A stretch of DNA of 64,000 bases from Chryseobacterium sp. S0630 (GTDB taxonomy: Bacteria; Bacteroidota; Bacteroidia; Flavobacteriales; Weeksellaceae), in NCBI RefSeq assembly GCF_024158915.1, contig NZ_JAMZGF010000004.1, forward strand, positions 62,001 through 126,000, written 5' to 3'. Below, in pieces: positions 37,038 to 45,850 of the stretch (its first letter is position 1; each line of letters begins with the position of its first letter). The notes under the pieces were generated by a model, which saw only the letters and a list, made by a program, of their open reading frames with translations, was not told the DNA's origin and did not search any database. Both the position numbers and the translations under genes were made by a program.

Positions 37038-37438
37038 CTATAAGATTCCATAACAAGTCTTTTGAACAGTTAAAAACTTTTAAAGTGGTTATTTTAATAT
37101 TAAAAACGTAAACAGGGTAAATAGTGTTTTATTTAATACGTATTAGCTACTTGTTGTGTTAAAATGATGTTTATTTGTTTTTATTTTATGAAATTAATAA
37201 TAGTTTTGAGTACTCAAGTAAAGTGTCATTTTCTTCAAATGTTATTATTAATCAAAACAATTTATACAAAATGAGTAAAATTCTATTCTTTTTAATTGAT
37301 GCACACTTCTGTCTGTTAAACATTCAAAAGTGGGAAGTTGAAACTGCTGGTTCTGGCAAGGTAACTTATCTGGCTTTGTTGAATCAAAACATTGTAAAAG
37401 CAAAAATAATTTGTCAAAACAAAGTAAATTTTTCTTAG
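37038..37438. other. Spacer between two T9SS surface protein genes
   Basis: About 400 bp. A frame open from 37175 to 37438 (TTG start) has no recognisable content and unusual composition, so I do not call it a gene. Between about 37300 and 37400 the base composition is richer in G than its surroundings, and might be a remnant of another sequence, but I recognise nothing. Confidence 0.45.
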
Positions 37439-39874
37439 ATGGGAACAAGACAATCTATTGTGTTTAAGTTATTAAGTATCTTTATTGTTGCTTTAGTACT
37501 TGCATCCTGTAATGTGATTGCTCCTGCTCCTTTTCCTTATAAACAAGACTTCAGTGTTGATGATGGGGATTTTACTTTTGTGAATGGTACTCAATCAAAT
37601 AAATGGGAACATGGCAGTGCGGCAGGAAATCCTTCTGATGCTATTTATATCTCCAATACAAATGGAGGTACAAATGCCTATAATGCAAGTTCTGCCAGTA
37701 TTGTTCATACTTATAGAGATATTGTTATTCCTGCAGGAACTACCAATACTGTTTTATCTTTCAATTGGAGAGCTGCAGGAGAAAATGATCGGGATTATCT
37801 TACAGTATGGCTTGTGCCCACTTCTTTTACTCCGGCAGCAGGGACAAGTATTACCGCAGGAGCTGGAAGAATAAAAGTAGGTTCTAATTTTAATACACAA
37901 CCAGCATGGCAGACCTATACTAATGCAAATTTGAATGTAAGCAGTTTTGCAGGATCAAATCTTCGTTTAGTATTTGAATGGAGAAATAATAATAATAGCG
38001 GAGCTCAGCCACCAGCTGCGGTGGATAATATTTATCTTGGAAGATGTTTTCTTCCTGCACCTATGCCTGTAACTTTAATAACATCTACTACAGCACAGCT
38101 GAATTGGACCGCTCCGGCTTTACCTCCGGCTAATGGGTATGAATATTATCTGACAACAACAAATACTCCCCCTAATCAAAATATAGCATCTACCGGTTCT
38201 TCCAATACTGTTTCTGCAAACTTATCTCAGTTGTTGCCAAGTACTACTTATTACTGGTGGATACGTTCTGTGTGTGGTACTAATCAAAGCCTATGGGTTT
38301 CGGGAGGAAGTTTTACAACATTAGCATGTAATACTGCAGTTCCAATAGCTACTGTAGCTGGGATAACTCATAGTTCTGCTTCTGTACGATGGCCTCGTAA
38401 TAACGGTGTAGGAAACTACCAGATAAGGTACAGGCCTGTTGGAACTTTAAACTGGATAACGAACAATCAGGCTGCTGCTTTACCTCCACAGGTAATGAAT
38501 ACTTTTAGTATGGCTAATTTATTACCCGGTACATCATATGAAGTTGAAATTGCAGCAATGTGTAATGGAACAGCAGGAGTTTATTCTCATAATGAGTTTG
38601 TAACAAGATGTGATCCTGCTCCTCCAAATGTAATAGTAAGTAATATTACATCAACATCTGCTTTGATCGAATGGTTGCCGGTTTCATCATTGTCTACTTA
38701 TGTAATGAGATGGAGAGAAGTAGGAACGGCAGTATGGAACCCGGTACCGCTGCCAGTACCTCCCGCCAATACGTTTAATCTTACGGGGTTAGGCATCAAT
38801 AAAACATATGAAGTACAAATTGCGAATCAATGTGTTGGAAGTACAGTTCTAAATCCATATTCTAACCCTAAAGTATTTACTACAGGAAGAATATGCCAGA
38901 TTCCACCTCCAGGATTAACAATTACTCAATTGCTTCCTACATCAGCGGCTATTCAGTGGGATCCGTTCCCGGGAGCAACGTATGTTCTCAGATATAGAAA
39001 AGTAGGTATTCCAAGTTGGACAGAAGTACCATCATTAGTTAATAACCTTGTATTAACAGGTCTTACAGAATTAACGAAATATGAAATGCAGGTAGTAAAT
39101 ATCTGTAATGGTACGCCAGGAAGCTATACTCCTCCTTACTACTTTACAACTCCTACAGTAATCTACTGTAAGATGAAGGCTGAAAACTCTACAGGAGAGT
39201 ATATTTCTAAAGTTACCGTGAAGCCTACAGGTAAGAACACTATGGAGAATGAATCCAGAGCATCTACTTATACAGATTATACCGGAGTTCCTAAAACATT
39301 CATCGAGATGATCCAGGGATCAACTGACAATGAGATCATCATTGAGAAGAAATGGACAGGAAATACTTACAACGAAGGAATCGCAGTTTGGATTGACTTC
39401 AACAGAAACGGAGAGTTTGACATCAACGAAAGAGTATTCACTTCTTCCCCAAATTCAAACAGTCCTGTTTCAGGAAAATTCAATGTACCTGCAGATGCTT
39501 TTGTAAGTATGACAGACCATAAATATGTAGTGATGAGAGTAGCTATGTCAAGAGACGGTATCCCTTTAAACTGTACAGACTTCAAAAACGGAGAAGTAGA
39601 GGATTATAAAGTGATTATTCAAAAGAAACAAGTCCTTAACTTACTTGATCAGAATGAAATTCTGATTTATCCGAATCCGGTAAGCACTTTATTATATGTA
39701 AAAAATATTAGTAGAAAAGCTAATTATAAGTTATACAATATTTCCGGCCAATTTATATCAGGTGGAATTATCCTAAATAATAAAATTGATATGAGTAAAT
39801 TGATTAACAGTGTGTATATAATATATATTGAAGATAACGGAAATACCATCCAAAAGAAGTTTATAAAAGAATAA
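37439..39874 (+). CDS. Modular T9SS surface protein with jelly-roll and FN3 domains
   Basis: An 811-residue protein. The signal peptide ends in LASCN, a good lipobox, which is odd for a T9SS substrate. Then come a jelly-roll domain of the cleaved-adhesin/MAM kind (about 30-200, beginning PYKQDFSVDDGDF), four FN3 domains (about 201-297, 298-390, 391-484, 485-575), one GEVEDY module (576-727) and a type A sorting domain (728-811) starting ILIYPNPVSTLLYV. Residues from about 473 to 723 are nearly identical to the end of the 1476-residue neighbour, and even the 3' spacer and terminator are shared. Likely an adhesin; no enzyme motif seen. Confidence 0.87.
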   Translation: MGTRQSIVFKLLSIFIVALVLASCNVIAPAPFPYKQDFSVDDGDFTFVNGTQSNKWEHGSAAGNPSDAIYISNTNGGTNAYNASSASIVHTYRDIVIPAGTTNTVLSFNWRAAGENDRDYLTVWLVPTSFTPAAGTSITAGAGRIKVGSNFNTQPAWQTYTNANLNVSSFAGSNLRLVFEWRNNNNSGAQPPAAVDNIYLGRCFLPAPMPVTLITSTTAQLNWTAPALPPANGYEYYLTTTNTPPNQNIASTGSSNTVSANLSQLLPSTTYYWWIRSVCGTNQSLWVSGGSFTTLACNTAVPIATVAGITHSSASVRWPRNNGVGNYQIRYRPVGTLNWITNNQAAALPPQVMNTFSMANLLPGTSYEVEIAAMCNGTAGVYSHNEFVTRCDPAPPNVIVSNITSTSALIEWLPVSSLSTYVMRWREVGTAVWNPVPLPVPPANTFNLTGLGINKTYEVQIANQCVGSTVLNPYSNPKVFTTGRICQIPPPGLTITQLLPTSAAIQWDPFPGATYVLRYRKVGIPSWTEVPSLVNNLVLTGLTELTKYEMQVVNICNGTPGSYTPPYYFTTPTVIYCKMKAENSTGEYISKVTVKPTGKNTMENESRASTYTDYTGVPKTFIEMIQGSTDNEIIIEKKWTGNTYNEGIAVWIDFNRNGEFDINERVFTSSPNSNSPVSGKFNVPADAFVSMTDHKYVVMRVAMSRDGIPLNCTDFKNGEVEDYKVIIQKKQVLNLLDQNEILIYPNPVSTLLYVKNISRKANYKLYNISGQFISGGIILNNKIDMSKLINSVYIIYIEDNGNTIQKKFIKE
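38855..39606 (+). repeat. Conversion tract, copy 2
   Basis: The partner of 35961-36712. Identity falls abruptly at the sorting domain, then rises again in the 33-bp spacer and the terminator stem. Confidence 0.85.
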
Positions 39875-39894
39875 GTCATTTAAATTTCAAATAG

Positions 39895-39927
39895 AATAAG
39901 CCTTCATTTATGGAGGCTTATTTTTTT
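39895..39927 (+). terminator. Terminator of the 811-residue protein gene
   Basis: AATAAGCCTTC pairs with GGAGGCTTATT (one G-U) around a 5 to 6-nt loop, then T7. Near-copy of 37001-37037. Confidence 0.88.
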
Positions 39928-39975
39928 ATTAAAATATCTCATTGGAAATATAATCCTCAGGAATTATTTTTTGCA

Positions 39976-40010
39976 GAAAAAAACTCGTTAGAAAAGCTTC
40001 TAACGAGTTC
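39976..40010 (-). terminator. Terminator of the ruvB-coaE gene group
   Basis: AACTCGTTAGAA pairs with TTCTAACGAGTT around AAGC. On the minus strand it is followed by TTTTTT. It lies just beyond the coaE stop. Confidence 0.88.
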
Positions 40011-40014
40011 TTAT

Positions 40015-40644
40015 TTATTCAATACTGAAAACTACTTTTTCAGTCTGTTCTTTTAGTTCTTCCAGATTGGTATTATTGTAAATGATACAATCCGCCATTT
40101 TAATTTTATCCCTTTCAGGCATCTGTTTCTCCATGACAGCTTCTACCTCGCGATAGGTTTTGTTATCCCTGTCCATTACTCTTTTAATTCTGATATTATC
40201 CTCAGCAGTTACTAAAAGAGATTTATAACATTGTCTGTTAAGTTTCAATTCAAACAATAAAGCTGTTTCTTTAAAAACTAAATATTTGGTTTGTTTCTTA
40301 ACCCAGTTTTCAAAATCTATTCTTACAGCGGGGTGGATGATCTCATTCAATTGCTGAAGCAGATCTTTGTTATTAAAAACTTGATCAGCCACAAATTTTC
40401 TGTCATATAACCCATTTTCATCATAAGATTCTTCGCCAAGAAGTTCCTTGATTTTTATTTTCAGGTCTTCACTCTCATTGACAATGGCTTTAGCTCTGTC
40501 ATCGGAATAATAAACCGGAAAACCGAATTCCTCTATAAAGCGTGCTACTGTAGTTTTTCCAGAACCTATTCCTCCTGTTAAACCAATGATCTTGGGTGCT
40601 GGTTCCGGCTCTGTCTGCTGTGTTTCTGAATGTAATTCTTCCAT
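40015..40644 (-). CDS. coaE: Dephospho-CoA kinase
   Basis: CoaE phosphorylates the ribose of dephospho-CoA, the last step of coenzyme A synthesis. The 209-residue product has a P-loop IIGLTGGIGSGKTTVA, the lid-region residues in VYYSDDRAKAIV, and the family stretch EIIHPAVRIDFENW. About 17 Pro/Glu/Gln-rich residues precede the P-loop strand; they may be a real extension or reflect a start later than 40644, though no better ATG is available. It lies 9 bp after the MBL gene, in the same direction, with a terminator behind it. Confidence 0.93.
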   Translation of the reverse strand: MEELHSETQQTEPEPAPKIIGLTGGIGSGKTTVARFIEEFGFPVYYSDDRAKAIVNESEDLKIKIKELLGEESYDENGLYDRKFVADQVFNNKDLLQQLNEIIHPAVRIDFENWVKKQTKYLVFKETALLFELKLNRQCYKSLLVTAEDNIRIKRVMDRDNKTYREVEAVMEKQMPERDKIKMADCIIYNNTNLEELKEQTEKVVFSIE

Positions 40645-40653
40645 GATTAAAAA

Positions 40654-41520
40654 TTAATATCCAAAAACATCATTAAAGCTAAACGTCTCATCAAGTCTCA
40701 CTCCTTTCTCGGTCATTTTAAGACTTGCAAGTTCATGATGAGCATCGTGTTCAAAGAACAGTAAATATTCATTGTCTACACACTGCTTCAGGAACTTTGC
40801 TTTCTCTTCCATTGTTAAAAGAGGTCGGGTATCATATCCCATCACATATACCGGGTTGATATGTCCTGCTGTAGGAATAAGGTCTGCCGCAAAAACAACA
40901 GTTTTTTCCTGATACTGGATTACCGGAAGCATTTGTTTTTCTGTATGCCCGTCTACGAAGATAACGTCCATTTTAAGATCAGGAGCGAAACCGTAGTTTC
41001 CGGTAGTAGGAAGTGGCAAATAGTTCAGTTGCCCGCTTTCCTGCATTGGCATAATGTTTTCCTTCAGGAAACTGGCTTTTTCTCTTGCATTAGGCTCTGT
41101 TGCCCATTGCCAGTGATTTTCATTCGTCCAGAAGTTGGCATTTTTGAAGGCTGGTCTGTATCCGGTTCTATCATCATTCCATTCAATAGCTCCACCACAG
41201 TGATCAAAGTGAAGGTGGGTAAGGAATACATCCGTAATATCCTCCTTTACAAAGCCGTATTTTTTAAGATTTTTATCAAGAGTATCATCTCCCCAAAGAG
41301 AGTAGTGGCCGAAAAATTTATCATCCTGTTTGTTTCCAAGACCGCAGTCTACCAGGATCAGTTTTTTTCCATCTTCAATAAGCAGAGAACGTGTTCCCAG
41401 CTCGATTAGGTTTTTTTCGTCTGCAGGGTTCGTTTTTTCCCACAGACTCTTCGGGACGACTCCGAACATAGCACCGCCGTCCAGTTTAAATTTTCCACAT
41501 TGTATTGGATATAACTTCAT
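40654..41520 (-). CDS. MBL-fold metallohydrolase
   Basis: A 288-residue metallo-beta-lactamase-fold enzyme with the dinuclear metal site in LTHLHFDHCGGAIEW (HxHxDH), a later His in VDGHTEKQMLP and Asp in VVFAADLIPTAGH. Overall pattern resembles the YtnP/AiiA-like group, some members of which open lactone rings; substrate cannot be deduced. It lacks a signal peptide, so it is cytosolic. It sits between the PaiB-like gene (13 bp upstream) and coaE (9 bp downstream), probably one transcript. Confidence 0.85.
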   Translation of the reverse strand: MKLYPIQCGKFKLDGGAMFGVVPKSLWEKTNPADEKNLIELGTRSLLIEDGKKLILVDCGLGNKQDDKFFGHYSLWGDDTLDKNLKKYGFVKEDITDVFLTHLHFDHCGGAIEWNDDRTGYRPAFKNANFWTNENHWQWATEPNAREKASFLKENIMPMQESGQLNYLPLPTTGNYGFAPDLKMDVIFVDGHTEKQMLPVIQYQEKTVVFAADLIPTAGHINPVYVMGYDTRPLLTMEEKAKFLKQCVDNEYLLFFEHDAHHELASLKMTEKGVRLDETFSFNDVFGY

Positions 41521-41533
41521 ATGTATATTTTGA

Positions 41534-42145
41534 TTATTTTTTTATTGCTTTCATTTTCTCCGCAATTTTTCTTGCGTTATCATCAGCTTGTTCAAGCTGA
41601 GTAATGATGTTGTTAAAATCATTCTCTTTTCTGTTCTGAGAAAGTTTTTGTTTGATAAATATTTCGGTTGGAATAACTTTAATCCCAAAAGCACCCTTCA
41701 TTTCTTTTTCTACAAATTCTTTTCCCATGTCTTTCACCATCATTGGGCATTGTTGAAAACTTTCATATTTAGACGTTAATTTATCCAAATGAGCATACAG
41801 CTCATCATGATTCATTATTTCAACTTTTCCATGAATCTGCACTGCCTCGTAATTCCAGGTAGAAACATTGATATGATCATACCAGCTGCTGGATATATAA
41901 GTGTGAGCTCCCAGAAAATCACAAAGAACTTCATCTCCGTTTTTTAAAGTTTTGGCCTGCGGGTTAGCTCTTGAAATATGAGTTTCAATATAAATATTTT
42001 CAGGATCATCTTCATTAAGCATCATCATAGAATGAGTGGCCCGTATCTTATCTACGGAAGAAATCAGTAAAGCAAAAGAATTTTCTTTGATGATCTTCTT
42101 CATCACATCCAAATCTTCACTTCTGTATAACTTAGGTATAAACAT
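41534..42145 (-). CDS. PaiB-like FMN-binding protein
   Basis: A 203-residue protein of the PaiB/FMN-binding split-barrel family. It starts with MFIPKLYRSEDLD, includes the conserved HISRANPQAK and DFLGAHTYISSSWY, and TWNYEAVQIHGK. In Bacillus PaiB is described as a negative regulator, but it has no helix-turn-helix and flavin or heme binding is more likely the core activity. It is cotranscribed with the MBL and coaE genes and lies 57 bp after ruvB, with a period-7 repeat between them. Confidence 0.82.
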   Translation of the reverse strand: MFIPKLYRSEDLDVMKKIIKENSFALLISSVDKIRATHSMMMLNEDDPENIYIETHISRANPQAKTLKNGDEVLCDFLGAHTYISSSWYDHINVSTWNYEAVQIHGKVEIMNHDELYAHLDKLTSKYESFQQCPMMVKDMGKEFVEKEMKGAFGIKVIPTEIFIKQKLSQNRKENDFNNIITQLEQADDNARKIAEKMKAIKK

Positions 42146-42165
42146 AAACTAATCAATTCTCATTA

Positions 42166-42200
42166 ACCTTAAACTTTGAACCTTGAACTCAAAACTTTGA
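42166..42200. repeat. Degenerate 7-bp tandem repeat between ruvB and the PaiB-like gene
   Basis: Five consecutive heptamers ACCTTAA, ACTTTGA, ACCTTGA, ACTCAAA, ACTTTGA. They resemble the reverse complement of the array at 12809 (GTTCAAT type). Confidence 0.7.
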
Positions 42201-42201
42201 A

Positions 42202-43224
42202 TTAAAATAGCTCTCCCGGGTTTCTAGGCCTTGTAATATTTAAATGCTTGTAAGCCTTGTCAGTAACTTCTCGTCCTCTTGGAGTACGGATAATAAACCC
42301 TTCCTGAATCAAAAACGGTTCATATACTTCTTCCAGCGTTTCAGGATTCTCTGCAATAGATGTTGCCAGAGCAGAAATACCAACAGGTTTTCCTTTAAAG
42401 TTTTCAATCATGACACGCATGATTTTATTGTCCATTTCATCCAGTCCAAATTCATCTACATTAAGAGAATCCAAGGCATATTTTGTAATCTTGATTTCAA
42501 TTTCACCATTTCCTTTGATCTCAGCGAAATCACGTACTCTTCTCAGTAATGCATTAGCAATCCTCGGTGTTCCACGGCTTCGTCTCGCAATTTCGATCGC
42601 TGCGTCTTCATAAATAACTACTCCTAAAACCCTTGCACTTCTCTGAATAATCATAGACAAAAGTTCAACAGAATAATATTCCAGTCTGCTTTGAATTCCG
42701 AATCGGGCAAGCATTGGTTTTGTAAGCATACCACTTCTTGTCGTAGCACCTACGAGAGTAAAAGGATTCAGCCCTATCTGTACACTTCTTGCATTAGGAC
42801 CTGTTTCCAACATGATATCAATCTTATAATCCTCCATTGCAGAATACAGGTATTCCTCTACTACAGGAGAAAGACGGTGAATCTCATCAATGAAAAGAAC
42901 ATCATTTTCTTCCAGATTGGTCAATAAACCAGCTAAACTTCCAGGTTTATCCAATACAGGACCCGAAGTAACCTTACAATTTACCCCAAGTTCATTAGCG
43001 ATAATATTGGCTAAAGTCGTTTTACCAAGCCCCGGTGGACCATGTAATAAAACATGATCTAGTGCTCCGCCACGTCTTTTCGCAGCGGTAACAAAAACCT
43101 CAAGGTTCTCCAGCGTCTTTCTCTGTCCCGCAAAATCTTTAAAGCTCTGGGGACGGATCTGTTCTTCCTGCATCAGCTCCTCTCGTGAGTAGTTTTCCTT
43201 ATCTGGATGTAAAAAATCTGGCAT
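42202..43224 (-). CDS. ruvB: Holliday junction branch migration helicase RuvB
   Basis: A 340-residue AAA+ motor that drives branch migration with RuvA. Walker A is [17 protein letters not shown], Walker [13 protein letters not shown], sensor 1 GATTRSGML, and the C-terminal winged helix contains [16 protein letters not shown]. Near the N-terminus [11 protein letters not shown] is characteristic. The start at 43224 gives the usual length. It heads a minus-strand group with the PaiB-like, MBL and coaE genes. Confidence 0.96.
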   Translation of the reverse strand: MPDFLHPDKENYSREELMQEEQIRPQSFKDFAGQRKTLENLEVFVTAAKRRGGALDHVLLHGPPGLGKTTLANIIANELGVNCKVTSGPVLDKPGSLAGLLTNLEENDVLFIDEIHRLSPVVEEYLYSAMEDYKIDIMLETGPNARSVQIGLNPFTLVGATTRSGMLTKPMLARFGIQSRLEYYSVELLSMIIQRSARVLGVVIYEDAAIEIARRSRGTPRIANALLRRVRDFAEIKGNGEIEIKITKYALDSLNVDEFGLDEMDNKIMRVMIENFKGKPVGISALATSIAENPETLEEVYEPFLIQEGFIIRTPRGREVTDKAYKHLNITRPRNPGELF

Positions 43225-43483
43225 TAATTCATTTCATTTACTTCAAAGATAGCAAATTTAGACAAAGGTTGAAGGGCAGATTGAGAAAACGTTGAGATTG
43301 ATAGAGAGGTTTATGCCAGGGTTGAAAATGAGAATAGCTAAGATTTAAATAATTGGGATATTTTAAGTATTTTTGAGAGGAGAAATTATTCATAAAAATT
43401 AATGAAATTTTGAATGTTTAGAAAAAGAATACTGATAAAAAATGAGTCAGCTTGAATCTAAACATCGCATTAACTTTAAACTA

Positions 43484-44707
43484 ATGAAATTAATAGGACC
43501 ATTTAAGCAGGTGGTAACGCTTGCTAACTTACCCTTAAGAGGAAAACTTTCCGATGAGCAGCTGGAAATTATTGTAGACGGAGGAATTGTAGTAGATCAG
43601 AATACCATCCGGAAAGTTGGAAATTTTGAAACATTAAAAACAGAAAATCCTACCATAGAAATTGAACACATTGAAGGAGAACAGGTTGTTCTTCCTGCTT
43701 TTGTAGATTCACATACCCACATTTGTTTCGGAGGAAACCGTGCAAATGACTTTGCCATGCGAAATGCAGGGAAAACCTATCTGGAGATTGCAGAAAGTGG
43801 CGGTGGAATCTGGAGTTCCGTGCAGCATACAAGAAATGCTTCAGAAGAAGAATTGTTAAAAACTTTAGGAGAAAGAATCAACTTTTTGGTTGATCTGGGA
43901 ATTACGACCATTGAAGTGAAAAGTGGATACGGTCTGGATGTGGAAAACGAGTTGAAAATGCTTAGAATTATTAAAAAAGCACAGAGTGAAACTAGAGCTA
44001 CTTTAGTTCCAACCTGTCTTTCAGCCCACCTAAAACCAAGAGATTTTGAAGGAAGCAATCCCGAATATCTGGAATATATCATCACCGAAATTTTACCAAA
44101 AGTAAAAGAAGAAGATTTAGCGAATAGAGTAGATATCTTTATCGAAAAGTCTGCTTTTCAACCTGAAGAAAGTAAAGAATTCTTACTTAAAGCAAAAGAA
44201 TTAGGCTTTGAAATTACCGTTCACGCAGATCAGTTTACCCCTGGAAGTTCAAGAATTGCCGTAGAAGTAGGAGCGAAGTCTGCAGACCATTTGGAAGCAA
44301 CAATAGATGAAGATATTCAGTTCTTGGCAGAATCTGATACGGTGGCAACAGCCCTTCCGGGAGCGAGTTTAGGATTGGGTGAGAAATTTACTCCGGCAAG
44401 AAAATTATTAGATGCGGGCGCTATTGTAGCCATTGCTAGTGACTGGAATCCGGGATCTGCCCCAATGGGAAATTTAATTACCCAGGCATCAATTTTAGCC
44501 ACTTTCCAGAAACTAACTACCGCTGAAGTTTTGGCTGGAATGACTTTCCGTGCTGCATATGCCCTTAACCTTGAGGAAAGGGGACAGCTGGAAGTAGGAA
44601 AAAAGGCAGATTTTGTCACTTTTAAAACCAATAATTTCCAGAATGTACTTTACAATCAGGGAAGCTTAAATGCAGAACATGTATACATTGATGGAAGTCA
44701 GATTTAA
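43484..44707 (+). CDS. hutI: Imidazolonepropionase
   Basis: HutI hydrolyses imidazolone propionate to formiminoglutamate in histidine breakdown. The amidohydrolase metal site is DSHTHICFGGNRAND, with later ligands in VHADQF and the Asp in SDWNPGSAPMG. I place the start at the ATG at 43484, giving MKLIGPFKQVVTL and 407 residues, the family norm; a frame open from 43442 adds fourteen unlikely residues. HutG follows after 86 bp. No hutH or hutU is in the window. Confidence 0.93.
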   Translation: MKLIGPFKQVVTLANLPLRGKLSDEQLEIIVDGGIVVDQNTIRKVGNFETLKTENPTIEIEHIEGEQVVLPAFVDSHTHICFGGNRANDFAMRNAGKTYLEIAESGGGIWSSVQHTRNASEEELLKTLGERINFLVDLGITTIEVKSGYGLDVENELKMLRIIKKAQSETRATLVPTCLSAHLKPRDFEGSNPEYLEYIITEILPKVKEEDLANRVDIFIEKSAFQPEESKEFLLKAKELGFEITVHADQFTPGSSRIAVEVGAKSADHLEATIDEDIQFLAESDTVATALPGASLGLGEKFTPARKLLDAGAIVAIASDWNPGSAPMGNLITQASILATFQKLTTAEVLAGMTFRAAYALNLEERGQLEVGKKADFVTFKTNNFQNVLYNQGSLNAEHVYIDGSQI

Positions 44708-44793
44708 AATTATAAATTAACCATACTTTGTCATTGAATAAGCTATTTGAGATCTTCTTATTCAATGACATACAATAGGCAAATGACTGAATA

Positions 44794-45714
44794 ATGAGTA
44801 ATATTTGGCAAGGCAGATTGGACGGAGAAGAACTTCTCTATCACAGATTATTTCAAAGAGTAAAAGAAGAACGTAATTACGACAATATTTCTACAGGAGA
44901 TTTTGCATTGCATGGTTTTGCTGTAGATGAAGGAGTGAGGAGAAACAAAGGCCGTCAGGGAGCGAAAGATGCTCCGGATGTGATCAGGAAAAATATGTCT
45001 AATTTTCCGGTAATTCTTCCGGACTTTTCAATGCTTGACTTTGGGAATGTTACCTGTGAGGATGGTCATCTTGAAAATACTCAGAATAATCTTGCCAAAA
45101 ATGTGTCAAAAGTACTTTTGAAAGGAGGAAAATCCCTTGTTTTGGGTGGAGGTCATGAAGTGACTTATGCTCATTATTTAGGCGTTAAAACAGCCTTCCC
45201 GGAACAAAAGATAGGCATTATTAATATTGATGCTCATTTTGATAACCGACAGCCGGAAAATGGAGTAGGGCCAAGCTCAGGAACCGGATTCTGGCAGATT
45301 GCTCAGGAAGGTCCTATCAATTCTTTGCATATCGGAATTCAGAGAAACTCCAATACGTTGAAGCTTTTTGATACGGCCCATCAGTATGGGATGAAATATA
45401 TTCTTGCAGACGAATTATTTTTTGAAAATCTTACGTCTATCTATCAGCGTATTGATGAGTTGCTGGATAGTGTGGATTATGCCTATCTTACCATTTGTAT
45501 GGATGTCTTCAATGCATCTGTTGCTCCCGGAGTCTCGGCTGCAGCATATAATGGTATCTTTGCAGATACAGCCTTTATGCATTTTTACAGACATATCTTA
45601 AAAAATAAAAAATTACTGGCGCTGGATGTGGCAGAAGTTAATCCTTCTTTTGATATCCAGGACAGAACAGCAAGACTGGCAGCATGTCTTGTGAATGAAT
45701 GGCTAATGATGTAA
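44794..45714 (+). CDS. hutG: Formimidoylglutamase, ureohydrolase family
   Basis: A 306-residue arginase-fold enzyme with the binuclear manganese motifs GGGHEVTYAHYLG, NIDAHFDNR and the Asp pair in ICMDVFNASVAPG. Placed after hutI, it should release formamide from N-formimino-glutamate, completing the direct route to glutamate. Family members also act on arginine or agmatine; the hut context favours formimidoylglutamate. The spacing to hutI suggests one operon. Confidence 0.9.
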   Translation: MSNIWQGRLDGEELLYHRLFQRVKEERNYDNISTGDFALHGFAVDEGVRRNKGRQGAKDAPDVIRKNMSNFPVILPDFSMLDFGNVTCEDGHLENTQNNLAKNVSKVLLKGGKSLVLGGGHEVTYAHYLGVKTAFPEQKIGIINIDAHFDNRQPENGVGPSSGTGFWQIAQEGPINSLHIGIQRNSNTLKLFDTAHQYGMKYILADELFFENLTSIYQRIDELLDSVDYAYLTICMDVFNASVAPGVSAAAYNGIFADTAFMHFYRHILKNKKLLALDVAEVNPSFDIQDRTARLAACLVNEWLMM

Positions 45715-45790
45715 GAAAGTTATATTCTTCCGATAGAGAAAATCATTATTTTATTGACCCTTAAGGAATGGAATTTGCTAATTTCACCGT

Positions 45791-45807
45791 GCTTTTAAAA
45801 TAAAAGC
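45791..45807. promoter_or_regulatory. Inverted repeat upstream of the aldehyde dehydrogenase gene
   Basis: GCTTTTA and TAAAAGC, perfect 7-bp arms with an AAA centre, 44 bp before the ATG at 45851. It could be an operator. Confidence 0.35.
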
Positions 45808-45850
45808 GCTCATAAATTCATTAGCTGAATTTAAAACAGAAATTTATATT

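Noticed and set aside
37175..37438. Small gene before the 811-residue protein, or an IS remnant
   Set aside because: No ATG at a sensible place, no domain, and I could not match it to any transposase. It ends exactly where the next ATG begins, which is by chance as far as I can tell.
40861..41409. 182-codon open frame on the plus strand
   Set aside because: Entirely antisense to the MBL-fold gene, which has clear motifs. No start context or recognisable domain.
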